From: Liolophura sinensis
Taxonomy: Eukaryota > Mollusca > Polyplacophora > Chitonida > Chitonidae
Length of the DNA stretch: 64,000 bases
Direction: 5' to 3'
Assembly: GCF_032854445.1 (NCBI RefSeq)
Contig: NC_088302.1
Span: forward strand, 46,536,521-46,600,520
A program made the translations under genes and the position numbers. The notes under the pieces were generated by a model. It searched no databases and was not told where the DNA came from. It worked only from the letters and a program-made list of their open reading frames with translations. Shown one piece after another: positions 22,801-33,229 of this stretch. The stretch's first letter is position 1; each line of letters starts with the position of its first letter.

Positions 22801-25562
22801 TTTCTAATATTATGGCTCTGCCTGATTTACGCTCACAAGCAATTCGTAGGGTGAAAGTTGCTCTATGTAATTGCATCGCTAGGGCTGCGCTTCGTAGCTC
22901 CGTATTAGATGACGGATAAAGCTGGTAATGCTGAAGATAAGATTCTTTCACGGTACTAGAAAATGGAAAAGATGATCTGGCTTAAGTAGTAGCGGGTTCC
23001 TGGGATTCGCTCCACAAATCCCCCTGGACAATTACTAAAGGCGGAAAATACGTAAACTGAATCAGGCTTAAGATAGTCGAGATGTATGTCAACGGAAAGA
23101 GTGAACTTCGATGTAGCTTCGTTGTCACCTAGCTTCGGTAATGTTTAAATCCATCTTCAAGACGTTAGTGTTCTTACCGAAACTAATTTGAGAAAAGTAG
23201 GTCATCAATATGATACACCGATATCATCACTGATAAACGGAAAACAGAATAAGAAACAAAGAAGAAACAAAAAGCGCTAAGATATTTATTTGTATATAAA
23301 TACAGTCTGAGTCCTTTTGTATGCTGATTCATAAAGGAATCTTGACACGATACCTGGGGTGTGGTGTTAATTCCGTTAAACTATCTGCACTTCAACAGAT
23401 CGTTACACTTATCTGTACCTTTGTTATGTCATATTGTGGGTTGTATACCATCTTTATGTCCACCTCAGGCCGTTGTATCAAATTACTAGATTAATTTCAC
23501 AAAATATTACATAATGCCAACTTGGCTTATAAAATAGGTAAAAATTGGAAACATGCATCAACTTGCACAGAGCCTTCTCGTCACCTTTGACCGTGCTTAT
23601 AGTACAGCATTCTGCTGAAAGTGATTGACACAAATCTCCTTTACTGATGTTATCAGACACATTCTGATGTTGTGTAACAATTCAGTCCAGGCGCGTTTCC
23701 CCCAAAAGGCACATCTCGGCGGCATTCGGCTTCCCGCCTCGATTAGAATTTCCTGAGCATTTCACAGTCTCATATCAATTCCAGAAGGGACCTGAGTTAA
23801 CTACAGCTGTGTGGGAGGCCTCGTAATGCCTGAAAATACACGTAAATGCCTGTGGTTAGGTGTAAGTTTGTATAACATGGAAATCCCAGAATGGATCTAA
23901 AGTACTCGTCGGGTTTATTATCCAATCTCTACAGCTTTTTTCTGTCCAATGTTCACAAAGACCTCACATGGTAATTGAAATTCCGAATAAAACCTCCCAA
24001 GATTGCGAGCCACTCCTTTCTGCAGTCTTTCTCTTTTGAAGTCCAAGGCTTCTTCTTTGGTTATTTAAGGAGTGCCGATGGTATTAATATGGTATTAATT
24101 ACATTGATAAAAAAGCATTATTTTAAAGAATAAATGAATGAACTCTGTAGTCTGTAGGTCGAGATATGAACATTAACCCTATCTAAGTCATCGGAAGCTC
24201 ATCGGTAGTAGCTTGAAACAGTATGTATTTTGTCTGATACTAAGTAAACACATTCTTCTTTTACAGCCTCGTTTGCTGGGGATTTCAGCTGTGTCCGGGC
24301 GGAATTACATCTTCGACGTCAAATCGGATACTTTGGCGTACAAGTTTACGTCCCCAGCGCTTCAATCGTTGGCATTTCGTGGATCTCGTTTTGGCTTGAC
24401 GTGGACGCCGTTCCCGCGAGAATCTCCTTAAATTTGTTGGCCGTCCTGACCATGACGACACAGTTTTCGAGCGTCCGTGACAAACTACCGAGTGTGATTT
24501 ACATAACGGCTCTTGACATCTGGATGTCTGTTTGTCTGCTGTTTGTCATTTGTTCCCTTGTGGAGTTTGCCTTAGTCAATGTACTGGTCCGACAACAAGT
24601 CAAACAAGTGGGAAAAGTTAGCAAACGTCAACGCCTCAGCAAGCATAGTGACTCCACCAACAATGTTGAAACCATCGTAGAAAAGGTAAGGATATGCGTT
24701 TGTGACGAATGTGTTTTACGACGTCAACTCATTTACACAAATGTGCGGGTTCAACCCCGGTCATAGCTTTGAAATTTAGCCCTCGCTCTCGCTGTTGCTT
24801 GTGGAGCCTTTGTGACAATAAGGTGTGGACAACACTTCTGCTGTCGTTTGCTCATTCTAAAGTTTCTCGAAAACCACTTCTGTTCAACCATACCTGTATG
24901 TCACATGCCACAAAGTTCGTCTGTGACTGGTTGGTTACGCCGAGCACTAAGGTGTTCACCACCCATGAAACTCATGCCATCGTATAAATTATATAATACA
25001 TGTATAAAAGTATAGCCTAAAGCAATAATCAAAATGAATAAATAAATATACGCACAAAGAGGCACCCGATGGCTTATATGTATAAAGTGTTCTCGCCACA
25101 GCCGACTGGCCCTGGACTCGAATTCAGCTCTGGTATGACAAGTTCGCATACACGGCTTGAAGCCAGTACATTTATCAGGTTCATATGGAAGTGTATTGCG
25201 GGCGTTCTGCTTTTGTCTACCTATATACCTGATCGCCGCATTGCAGGTGAATAGGCCTACTTCTAACAGCGTTTATATAAATAAGTTATACTTATTTCGA
25301 GACCTGTTTAATAACAGTGTTGAACACTAATAAAAAAACCTTAAATTTCAAGCTATCATTTTGAAATACTAAGTGCGAAAATATGACATGATTTTGTCAA
25401 CAGCATGAATGTGCCCCAGACGAGACGTTCGTAAGCGCCACAGTGACAATTCTTCGAGGGAAGCTCAGAGCGAAGAAAGTTGACAAGTCTGCAAGGATCT
25501 TCTTCCCACTTGCGTTTGCTTTCTTCAACCTGGCTTATTGGTGCTCGTATCTGTCACCCTAG
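10730..25562 (+). CDS. Cys-loop anion channel subunit (glycine receptor/GluCl-like), 8 exons
   Basis: Ligand-gated chloride channel subunit of the plasma membrane, forming pentamers in neurons or muscle. Exons: 10730-10805, 12140-12202, 12928-12995, 15134-15360, 18111-18193, 18826-18960, 24267-24685, 25404-25562. Every junction is GT/AG and the phases join to 409 codons. Visible parts: signal peptide (residues 1-20), NVT glycosylation site (21-23), WIPD motif (108-111), Cys-loop CPMDLTNYPLDRQIC (152-166), a second cysteine pair C211/C226 as in GlyR and GluCl, M1 (~237-260), M2 VPARISLNLLAVLTMTTQ (266-283), M3 (~297-325), a short basic loop and M4 (~387-408). PAR before M2 marks anion selectivity. 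Odd points: Lys78 where GlyR and GluCl have a ligand-binding Arg, and Leu275 at pore position 6'. The first Met after the long upstream frame was chosen because it begins the signal peptide. The ligand is not known. Confidence 0.93.
11085..11125 (-). repeat. RUDI-like SINE tail in intron 1
   Basis: The minus strand reads GGTACGGCGTAAAACACCAA then an AAATA-type tail. Only the 3' end of the family is present. Confidence 0.6.
12140..12202 (+). CDS. Channel exon 2: N-terminal helix region
   Basis: Encodes FLQVLLGEEYDSRFPPNFDH, matching the family's 'LL..YD.R.RPNF' segment. Acceptor TTTTTATAG|G, donor CATG|GTAAGC, phase 1 to phase 1. Confidence 0.88.
12928..12995 (+). CDS. Channel exon 3: beta-1 strand
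   Basis: Encodes DKPTIVECQLYIYSFDSFSE then ATM, the family's 'V.V.IY..SF.SISE..M' strand. Acceptor ATTACAG, donor ATG|GTAAGA, ending in phase 0. Confidence 0.9.
13165..13445 (+). repeat. Unclassified ~240-bp repeat, copy 2 (intron 3)
   Basis: Same landmarks as the copy at 2293: TCTAGACCAGTGACGCCTTT, 'GGCGTGTAAATAGA', 'AATAAAAACCTCACTGAGGT', AAACTGACAAGAGGC. It lies inside intron 3 of the channel gene, in sense orientation. Confidence 0.65.
13446..15133 (+). other. Channel intron 3, rest
   Basis: No coding exon is needed here because the phases join without one. Open frames on both strands at 13518-13877 overlap each other and match no known domain. Confidence 0.5.
15134..15360 (+). CDS. Channel exon 4: loops D, A, E
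   Basis: Begins DFTVNMFLKQQWTDFRL (loop D) and includes the IWIPDLYFVN motif and TTPNRL. Acceptor TTTCAG|GAT, donor TTAG|GTAGGT, leaving phase 2. Lys replaces the usual Arg in FLRQQW. Confidence 0.93.
15597..15724 (+). repeat. 64-bp tandem duplication in intron 4
   Basis: Two adjacent copies of GCCGC(G/A)CAAAACATCT..GGTCTTAAGT..CAGA..AAAT(A/G)AGAGCAAAT, about 85% alike. Confidence 0.75.
15725..18110 (+). other. Channel intron 4, rest
   Basis: No exon or recognised repeat. Overlapping ORFs at 16252-16480 on both strands lack family features. Confidence 0.45.
18111..18193 (+). CDS. Channel exon 5: Cys-loop
   Basis: Encodes VSMSFS then CPMDLTNYPLDRQIC, the 13-residue disulphide loop that defines the family, then YIDMAS. 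Acceptor TTTTGCAG, donor AGCT|GTAAGT, phase 1. Confidence 0.95.
18826..18960 (+). CDS. Channel exon 6: loop B to loop C
   Basis: Encodes FAYTKDKLIFRW...LPQFELIDIRNASCEHSLDV. C211 is the first of the second cysteine pair. Acceptor TTCCACCAG, donor GTTG|GTGAGT, phase 1, joining directly to the exon at 24267 with no exon needed between. Confidence 0.92.
21765..21930 (+). repeat. RUDI-like SINE in intron 6
   Basis: 'CGTGCTGGTTTCCTCTCCGA', 'AACCTGCGGATGGTTG', 'CTCACCATAATCCTGACTAC' and a GAGTATTGAG...AAAC end. Diverged, head missing. Confidence 0.7.
22015..22250 (-). repeat. Unclassified ~240-bp repeat, copy 3 (intron 6)
   Basis: The minus strand gives GGCGTCTAATCAATTG, CTACTTAAGCCGTGGTGCTA, 'AATAAAACCTTAACTCAGGT', AAACTGACAAGATGCC and CCATTTGCCAGCTATCACTC. 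It is the best preserved 3' half of the family. Confidence 0.7.
24267..24685 (+). CDS. Channel exon 7: loop C, M1-M3
   Basis: Starts ASFAGDFSC (second cysteine of the pair), then M1 (IGYFGVQVYVPS..., ISWISFWLD), the PAR filter, M2, and M3 (LDIWMSVCLLFV...). Acceptor TTTTACAG, donor AAAG|GTAAGG, phase 0. Confidence 0.95.
25404..25562 (+). CDS. Channel exon 8: M4 and stop
   Basis: Encodes the end of the cytoplasmic loop and M4 (VDKSARIFFPLAFAFFNLAY then WCSYLSP-stop). The protein ends right after M4, as usual for the family. Acceptor TGTCAACAG. Confidence 0.94.
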   Translation, partial: HECAPDETFVSATVTILRGKLRAKKVDKSARIFFPLAFAFFNLAYWCSYLSP

Positions 25563-25807
25563 GCGAAGAAAAAGAATATGTCTACAAATGTGACCACTTT
25601 GCCTTAATTCTGGTTTCACAGAACTTAGTCACGGGAGATCAACGTTTGCATTATTACAAGAGGCCTTAACTGGTATTCATTGTTCGAGGGGATTTGTATC
25701 CTCAACGCAGATCACTGCCAGCAAGAACAATTATGCTGAACCACTGGAAATTCATACAGGGTAAGTGGTGTGTGTTAATTGCTGGCTTACGTCGCTTGAT
25801 TTTACCA
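25563..25807 (+). other. 3' flank of the channel gene
   Basis: Presumed 3' UTR and downstream sequence. I did not find a clear AATAAA within the first 200 bases. Confidence 0.4.
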
Positions 25808-27043
25808 CAGGCCTCCAGTGACTCTTCAGCAAAATATAGGGAAGGAATTCGCAAAAATATAGGCTAAATATAGGGGGAAATAGCATGAATATATGGCTGA
25901 CATATAGGGTTAGTAAAAGTTAGCGTGCACATCTTACTATAGTAAAGCAACAGGAATATGCAACTGGGTGGTGTGCAAACAATTTTTTTAAACAGATCAC
26001 CTACATTTTTACATGAACAAAGGGAGAAATCATTTGAGCCCCTTTCATTGTCCAACTTTAAGAATTCCAGCTACTATAACCTGGTTCTTTAAACAAGGCT
26101 GTGCAAATACTCTGCTTTGTGCAGCTGATTGTCTATATGAACCTGCAGATGCTGACCTGATGTGCACTGCTGACAGTTGCAGAGGCTTCTCGTGAAGTGC
26201 TGGGCCTTGCTAAAACCAAATGGGACTGAGTACTGCTAAATCAGATCTCTCATGAGGGGCTGCATGTTGCTTTACTTGCACAGCTCCGGAATTATCACAA
26301 GAAACTGGCTTGTAACACACAATGCAACAGCCCTTAAATTCTGGCAATACATCAGGTCCTCAATTCACTTTCAGTTTTATCCGGCTGGTCCAACCAGCTG
26401 CTTTGAAACTTCGTTTTTCTATGGGGCATGCTGACAAAGCATCAGTTTCATGCAGGCCTGGTAGTTTATAACAAAACCTATTATGACCAGAAATCACTCA
26501 CTGTCCCATCGGTAACAATTACAAAGAGCATTTCTCAGACACGCACTTCTATAGCTGCTCTTTTTAAATTCACTTTAAAACCATAATTATCGATACAAAT
26601 ATATGCTCACATAGCAAAGCTGAGGCATTGGAAAAGAACATGGCGTCAAAATAATAAGACCATATATATTCCTGCGGAGCAGGCATCTGTGGTTTAAATA
26701 GTTTTTTTATTATGTTTCATTTATGCTCTGGGTAAACCTTGCTCTGCACTGAAAAAAGAGATATACAGCCTGAATACTGGTTAAATGCACATAAGTGCAC
26801 AGTTTGTTACTATATATGATAAACAGAATGTTTATATAATTGGACAAACCCTGAGTATTTGTGCAGCATATTGGTTATAATTTGTATTGTCAACACATCA
26901 TTATATGATGATTTTCAGAAATGTGCGATCCATTCTTGCAAAAATATAGGAATTATACGGTAAAATCGGACAAATTTGTGAAAATGTAGGAAAAAATGGG
27001 AAAAGGCTTAAAATATAGGAAAATAGGGCCACTGAGAGGCCTG
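25808..27043. mobile_element. Non-autonomous hAT-like DNA element
   Basis: The ends are inverted: CAGGCCTCCAGTG at the left and, on the other strand at the right, CAGGCCTCTCAGTGGCCC. Several AAAATATAGG motifs lie just inside both ends, all in the same orientation. There is no transposase frame. The flanks do not show a clean 8-bp target duplication, so the hAT label is tentative. Confidence 0.5.
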
Positions 27044-27859
27044 TTACTACGGTGAGATGCTGAGGAACGTCTTAAATCATCACTTGCCTTTTCAGTTCAG
27101 AACCACTCTAAGCTTATTTATGCTATATATTGCTCTACCAAACGGCTTGACCTGCCATGACACTTTCGGTGTGACAACATTCAACAAAGCAGTCTCAAAA
27201 ACATGTTGAAACAGATCTTTCAATCCGAACAAACGACACAGACCTGGTTTTCTAAAAATAATCAAGGAGAAGCTACAGAGGTGTCTCTGTACAGGTAGGG
27301 TTTATAAATCTCTCCGCGAAAACTCTTGTGGCGTGGTAATTAATGTGTCAGAGATGATGACAGATTGTCTCTGTTGCTTTCGTCTGTCCATGTCATTGAG
27401 AGTAAAGATAGCAACTAAGAGCAGTACAGTAGGACTGGAGTTGGCTGGAAAGAGCGGTATATCTCGTGATGCTGCTTGATCCTTTAAAGGAGAAGAAAAT
27501 TTAAGTTTCAATCAAATAACATTGAAGAAAATATGCATTTCCTGGCAGGTGCATGCCATAAAAATTCTAATATGTACCTCAAGTTGATAAATTATAAATG
27601 CATTCCGCGCCAACATCCACTGTGGGCGACTCCGTTTTGCCTAAGAATTAGTCCTGAAGTCTTCTGTGTTAGGAGGAGAATTGTCGTCGGAAAGCGCCGA
27701 AGTGCAGTTCGTACATTTCCGGTAAAGCTCTTTTTCCGAACAGCGAACAGTACAGTTCTTTTTCCGCTTGACGATCGGGAAACCGGAATGTTGGACGTAG
27801 GTTCCGAGATTACAAGAACAAGCCGGCTGTTTTAACGAGTCTCATTGGATGAGAGGCAA
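27044..27859. other. No gene recognised
   Basis: An open frame at 27533-27835 (+, 100 codons) and one at 27302-27511 (-) show no recognised domain. Neither is supported by splice context. Confidence 0.4.
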
Positions 27860-28455
27860 CATACCCCTAGCATAAATTACAGGGTGTTTAAGATGGAGGA
27901 CGCGATGGACTGAGCGATTTATGCCAACTTTCTCAAATAACATACGAATTTAGCCAATAATAATGCAAAGGATGAAGCCAATACCTCCAGCATAGATTAC
28001 AGGGTGTTAAAGATGGAGGACGCGATGGACTCAGTGATTTATGCCAACTTCGCCGTATTCAGGCTTTACGTGTATGGCGAGGAAAAAAATTGCGAAATTA
28101 TACAGCAGGCACCACCAGAGAGAAAAACATGTGCTTTCCTCAGCCTGTAAATTCCTTGTGAATAAAAATTTTTTTAAACTCAGTCATTGTAATTTTTTTA
28201 TTTCATATGGACTTGACTTTCTATAAAGTTTTGTTATCCAACAGACACTTTAAGACATAGGTTGGGGGATAATGTCTATTGACCCTTTCTCAAATAACAT
28301 GTGAATTTAGCCAATAATAATGCAAAGGAGGAAGCCAATACCCCCAGCATAAATTACAGGGTGTTCAGGCTTTACCTGTATTGCGAAGAAAAAATCGCAA
28401 AATTATGCAGCAGATACCACCAGAGAAAAAACATATGCTATTTTCAGCCTGTAGT
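27860..28455 (+). repeat. Local complex repeat, block 1
   Basis: Mosaic of three modules. A (AGCATAAATTACAGGGTGTT, AAGATGGAGGACGCGATGGA) occurs at about 27866, 27992 and partly at 28344. B (CTCAAATAACATGCGAATTT, AGCCAATAATAATGCAAAGG) occurs at about 27933 and 28288. C (AACTCAGTCATTGTAATTTT) occurs at about 28177. A segment at 28057-28150 (TTCAGGCTTTAC...CAGCCTGTA) recurs at 28362-28453. Confidence 0.75.
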
Positions 28456-28671
28456 GCCATGTTTTTAACTTTTCTTCTCCTTAATGAACTGTCAAAAGTC
28501 CTTGTCAAGCCAGTGGAATTTTCCTGGTGATTGGTCTGGATTCGATTAATAGCCACTCCCATCATGGCGAGTCCTTAACCCAGCAGTGTATCGTGATCAG
28601 AATGTAGCCCATTGCATTGTTTTTATGTTACTGTTTGATGAAGGTGAGGACAGGATGTGGAGTAATTCTAG

Positions 28672-28900
28672 AATGGTGACGTCTAATGGAATAGCTACAT
28701 CTATTTTTAAACCCGGTTCTGCTTAAGTCATTGCACTACAGGCGTGTAAGCTGTTATTATTTAAGCACTTACATGATTGAAACTCTTACGCCTGTAAATT
28801 GACAAGTCGCCAGTTATGTGTGATCATTTGTCAGCTGCTCGCTACTTTGGTTTTATGCTCCACCCTGTGTGTTTTATGTTATGATTTTTACGAAATCACA
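28672..28900 (+). repeat. Unclassified ~240-bp repeat, copy 4
   Basis: GGTGACGTCTAATGGAATAG, 'CTGCTTAAGTCATTGCACTA', 'GGCGTGTAAGCTGTTATTAT', TTGACAAGTCGCC and ATCATTTGTCAGCTGCTC follow the family order. Confidence 0.6.
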
Positions 28901-29499
28901 ACTACCTGTGAATTTTACCTCTATGGTGGTCAGCTGTTGTGGGATCATGTATTTGTTATATAAATGTACGAGTGGCAATTCGACATTGTGGAATTGTTTA
29001 TATTTGAATTCTAGCCAGTATACCAAAAGCATTGACCTTGTCTAACGTACAAATTAAAATCCCTTCCACGAGTGGACCCGATTCATACAAATAGATTTAA
29101 AGACTCTTCAAGATATGTCTTATATAATTTTCATTTATGTGTTATGGTGTAATGATGTGTATAAATACTCATGTGCACATACATGCAGTGTAAATATTTT
29201 AAAAACGTCCGTGTCAAAACACAGAGTACCAGCACCGTTTGTGCGTTTTCCTCGGAATTGGCGTGCCAATGTAAGGTGAACTTAAACTAGGTATACTTGA
29301 AACAAGACGCCTTTCCAGCTGTTTTCACATACATTTTCATAATTTAGGGTGGTACAAGAGGTCTGCCATATATTCCTTTCATCACGCACATGATCTTGAT
29401 CTTCAAAGGTATATACTGAGGATTTTAATGAATTTGTAAACTGTGGAATGAATGAAAAATTCACTATCCGTGAAGGCCAAAATTAAAAATGAATAAAGA

Positions 29500-29672
29500 T
29501 GTTTTTAAACTCAGTCATTGTAATTTTTTTCAATTCATGTGGACTTGACTTTCTATAAGTTTTGTAATCCAACAGACACTTTAAGACATAGGTTGGGGGA
29601 TAATGTCTATTGACCCTTTCTCAAATAACATGCGAATTTAGGCAATAATAATGCAAAGGAGGAAGCCAATCC
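29500..29672 (+). repeat. Local complex repeat, block 2
   Basis: About 170 bases nearly identical to 28170-28340: AACTCAGTCATTGTAATTTT, 'ACACTTTAAGACATAGGTTG', ATAATGCAAAGGAGGAAGCC. It is 1.3 kb from block 1 in the same orientation. Confidence 0.8.
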
Positions 29673-29936
29673 TGATGTCTACGCAATCTCAGCTAAATTT
29701 TAAGACTTGAATGATGGTTCATTGCGGTATGCTATATTTAGGAGATAGACTGGCCATGTTCCGGATTTGCTTACAGATTAACAGCTCAGGCACCGAAATT
29801 ACGAAGCAGTTGATAATTGCGTCTGATATAACGTCCAAGACAACATATATTCATGAACGTCGCCAAAGTAAATGCGACAGATTTCTAAAACGGGCGCCCG
29901 AATCCTTGCCTTTACTAACCTGGGCCTGTGTCGTTT

Positions 29937-30040
29937 GAGTGAGTGAGTGAGTGCTTGGGGTTTATCGTTGTGTTTGAGGGAAAAAATTACAGGTTTATTT
30001 CAGTCCTGGAGTAACGCTGACATATGACCCTTCGTGCGTA
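29937..30040 (+). repeat. GTGAGTGAG-type SINE-like repeat, 5' fragment
   Basis: Begins GAGTGAGTGAGTGAGTGCTT, GGGGTTTATCGTTGTG, then loses similarity to the full copy at 34259. Confidence 0.65.
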
Positions 30041-31837
30041 AATAATAAGGCCTCAAATAAAGCAAAAGTTACCAGAGCATCGACTCTGACAGCATACGAT
30101 CTTTGTTAACGGCGATTTCGAATAACGTGACAGCGCTGCCCTTCTCAACTTAATAGCACTTTCTGTTATTACGGTGGGAAATATGTTTTTGTAAAGTACA
30201 AGTAGTATACAAACCTGTGCCTTCTGAAAATGGATTTTCATATGCTGAATTCCTTCCGGCGTTTGTATACACCCTCGTAATGACAGCAAATTGTATTTGT
30301 GGTTGTTGCCTACATCTGTGTGCATTATGCTTGTGATTGGCTGCCATACAAATGTTCCCACTTGCCAACATCTGTAACTATGCTACAAAGTGGAATTCCT
30401 TTGAAAATGTCAGTTTATTCACCCAAAATCGGGATGGAAGCCGAACATTTCCACACATGACGACGGGGTTTCATTGATTATCACCTGGGCGAAGACAAAA
30501 ACAGAAAAAAAGGGGATTATGCCTGGATTCGTGCCCTAAAAAGTAGGTAGACTTATAAGAAAGTGTGACTCCGCCAAGGGCGAGTATTCCAAATATATTC
30601 TAAATCGTGACGTCAGACTATTGTGCGAACTCCACATTATTTTTTTCACGGATGTACAATGTTGTTATTTTACTCTCCGGCCATGACTACACCTGCCCAG
30701 AGATGTACGCGAAGCGGCAAGCTAAAAATAGCTGACGTATCCTGCTTTTGGTAAAAGTCTCAGTAAGGTATAACATCCCGAGTATGGTTACAATTCTTGT
30801 AAGTAACCACCGCTATGTGATCGAACATGTCGAGAATAATGTAAGTATGATCAACCATGAGCTAAAAACTAGCAAATTAAAGAAATTACTTGTAGATCCG
30901 AGAATAAACCGAGAGTACGCATAGATGTCACAAAACAACCACTGGTGATATAAGTTGGAATAAACAGAGCATGGGCAGACGACACAGCTGGTCTGGATAA
31001 CACCCGATTATCAATACAGCCCGTCAAGCAATATTCGAAAGGCGAGATAACCTCAGCTATATATGTTAATACCCGTGTTAAATATCCGATATTTAATTAC
31101 AGATTGCTGATTATGCAATACTTATGGAAAAAAAAAAAAAAAAAAAACAGAAGACGAAGCTAGAAAAATATTCAACAACTTTACAACAAAGGGACTGACT
31201 TTTAAGTAGGAAAAACGACAATATACATGCCCATAATCTGAAGACAGATTCAATACGCATTCTCGGAACCAGGCAGTGTTGTAATGATTAATGGCTCTTG
31301 CTTTACAATCGGCAACGCTTTCAAGGCGAGCGTGTCCAAACAGACTATGAACAGAGAGATTCATCACACCATATTTGTAGCAGACGAGAGCGGTCTCCAA
31401 GGAAGGATGGGATACCCAAACGGTGACACGAGAGTCATCGACCACGTATTGTCATCACGGCCCCACGTGTAGAGAAAGTGGGGGAATTCAAGCTGGATCT
31501 GAACATTCGATCTCGTTGTATATGGTCCAACGATGGAAGAAAGAGGAGAAAGCCCAAAGCGTGAACTTCTGATGTGTGAAAAGCATTAACACGCCATCAA
31601 AATGAAGATTACCCAGAACACCGTTTTAATCCCACCAACAACTTTAAAAAGTTAAACTTTTAAATTCAATAAGCTTTTCACAAATGGTACTCGTTTATTA
31701 CCTTTTATTTATGGCAAACCTAACATGCAAGACATACATTTATACCATTGGACGTACTACTTAAGCCATAATAGAACCATCACAAAAGCTATTCATGTCT
31801 GATCGATTGAAACAAGTGGCCTTTAATGACTTAATTC
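30041..31837. other. No gene seen
   Basis: Holds a 21-base A run at 31127 and unsupported short ORFs. No domain was recognised on either strand. Confidence 0.4.
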
Positions 31838-32085
31838 TAGACCTGTGATGCCTGATAAATTGCAGTTACCATCACTGCATGTTTTTTTTTAGCTAATTCT
31901 GCCTCGAGCATGATGTTGTCTGGCGGGTAATTTGCTGCTATTTATGCATTTACATGAACAGTTACAATAAAACCCTAATTGAAGTGAATAAACAAGAGGC
32001 AGCATTTCTCTAGTTACGTATGACCATTTGCCAACTATCACACTGTCACCGAAGTTCTTGTTTCTGTCTATGTCATGCGTATTTA
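31838..32085 (+). repeat. Unclassified ~240-bp repeat, copy 5
   Basis: CTAGACCTGTGATGCCTGAT, 'GGCGGGTAATTTGCTGCTAT', 'AATAAAACCCTAATTGAAGT', AAACAAGAGGCAGC, CCATTTGCCAACTATCACAC. It directly abuts the foxQ2 pseudogene. Confidence 0.65.
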
Positions 32086-32099
32086 GTTGTATTCATATC

Positions 32100-33060
32100 T
32101 AAATATTTTAGAGGTTACCTGTCGTAGCTACTGGAATGGAAAACGTGACATCAAGGTGTTGACACGTGATCCCGCTCAGACCACTGTTCTCACGGATTCT
32201 AACGGCCTTCTGAGATTCATGAGCTACATCATACACATCATAAAGTTGCGGGGGACATCTCCACTCCGTAGTTTCCTGAAAGTTCCCATTTCTCTCAACC
32301 TTTCCTTGAACGGGTGCTATGTCAAAAACGAACGCAGTGAAAATGGCAAGGGTAACTACTAGTCAATTCATCTTGCAAGAATTCTCAGCAGGGAGATTTC
32401 CTTAGGGACACCCCGGTCGTCGAGTTCCGGAGGCTGTGTAACGAAGGGTTCCGGAGGCTGCGTTTTCACTGCGGGTCACGTCTGATGACGTCATTTTCGC
32501 CTGCACAACACACAATGGCTTTTCTCACGTCGTGTTTAATGCCAAATTACTCTCATCCCAGTCTGGGATACACATTTATTAAGGAGAAATCCGTCTGAGG
32601 GGCAGTGTTATTGGTCGTTTTATTTCTTTTTATTTCTTTTTTGGCCACCAGCCTTCATCTCGCTATTTCCTTTTTTTGATCTTTGCTAAAACGAGAGACT
32701 GGTATCGTCTCTTTATGAGTGTTTAAAATTGATGATGGTCAATTGAAAGCGGATGTACCCAGACTTAAAAAAATTACATATTTGTACACTTACAAATAGT
32801 GACTTGATTGGAAATTGCAGTAACATATCATAGTTACCTGGTTAACACGCTATCGCTCTCAGAAGTCTGGTGTGGCTCGTCTGGCTTTGACTACGGAAAG
32901 AGAAACACTTTCTGTTACGATCATCTGTTGTCAAATCCCTGGTTTCCTGCTTTTTAGTTTATCTGTTAACGGAGTGGTTATGATAAAACACTGCGTGTTG
33001 ATTTTGCAATTTTTGAGTGGGAAGTCTCATGTGCTCAACTGAATGTCAAGTTGAATGTCA
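32100..33060 (+). pseudogene. foxQ2 pseudogene with unit flanks
   Basis: The cluster block (GTGTTGACACGTGATCCCGC at about 32155) runs almost directly into scraps of a forkhead domain. The longest reads [22 protein letters not shown], matching the recognition helix and wing of the intact genes, and ends at a stop. The 3' coding end follows (CTGCGGGTCACGTCTGATGA, then a C-terminal NYSHPSLGYTFI-like stretch), then the unit's 3' flank. The promoter, N-terminus and middle of the gene are missing, and stops and frame changes interrupt the rest. CTGCGGGTCAC matches the fifth copy (57130) better than copies 1-4, so it descends from an older member. Confidence 0.85.
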
Positions 33061-33229
33061 AGATACACTCCTGCACCCACTCTTTCTTTCCCCATCTTTT
33101 TTGCCTTGTGATTTTTATTTAACAATCTGGTAATCGATCGTTTCCATGAGTGCACATCATCGAACACGATACATACATCTTACTCTAGTATTATTACCTG
33201 TCTCTATTTAAAAAATATGTAAACCCCTC

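Larger units (their letters stand above)
18961..24266 (+). other. Channel intron 6 (long)
   Basis: The longest intron, at 5.3 kb. Besides the SINE at 21765 and the repeat at 22015 I see no coding segment. A tempting frame near 19362-19449 was tested and rejected because exons 6 and 7 join perfectly without it. Confidence 0.6.

Noticed and set aside
31122-31445. 107-codon minus-strand ORF beside an A run
   Set aside because: The C-terminal polyphenylalanine comes from the A run on the plus strand. No retrogene features on the coding strand.
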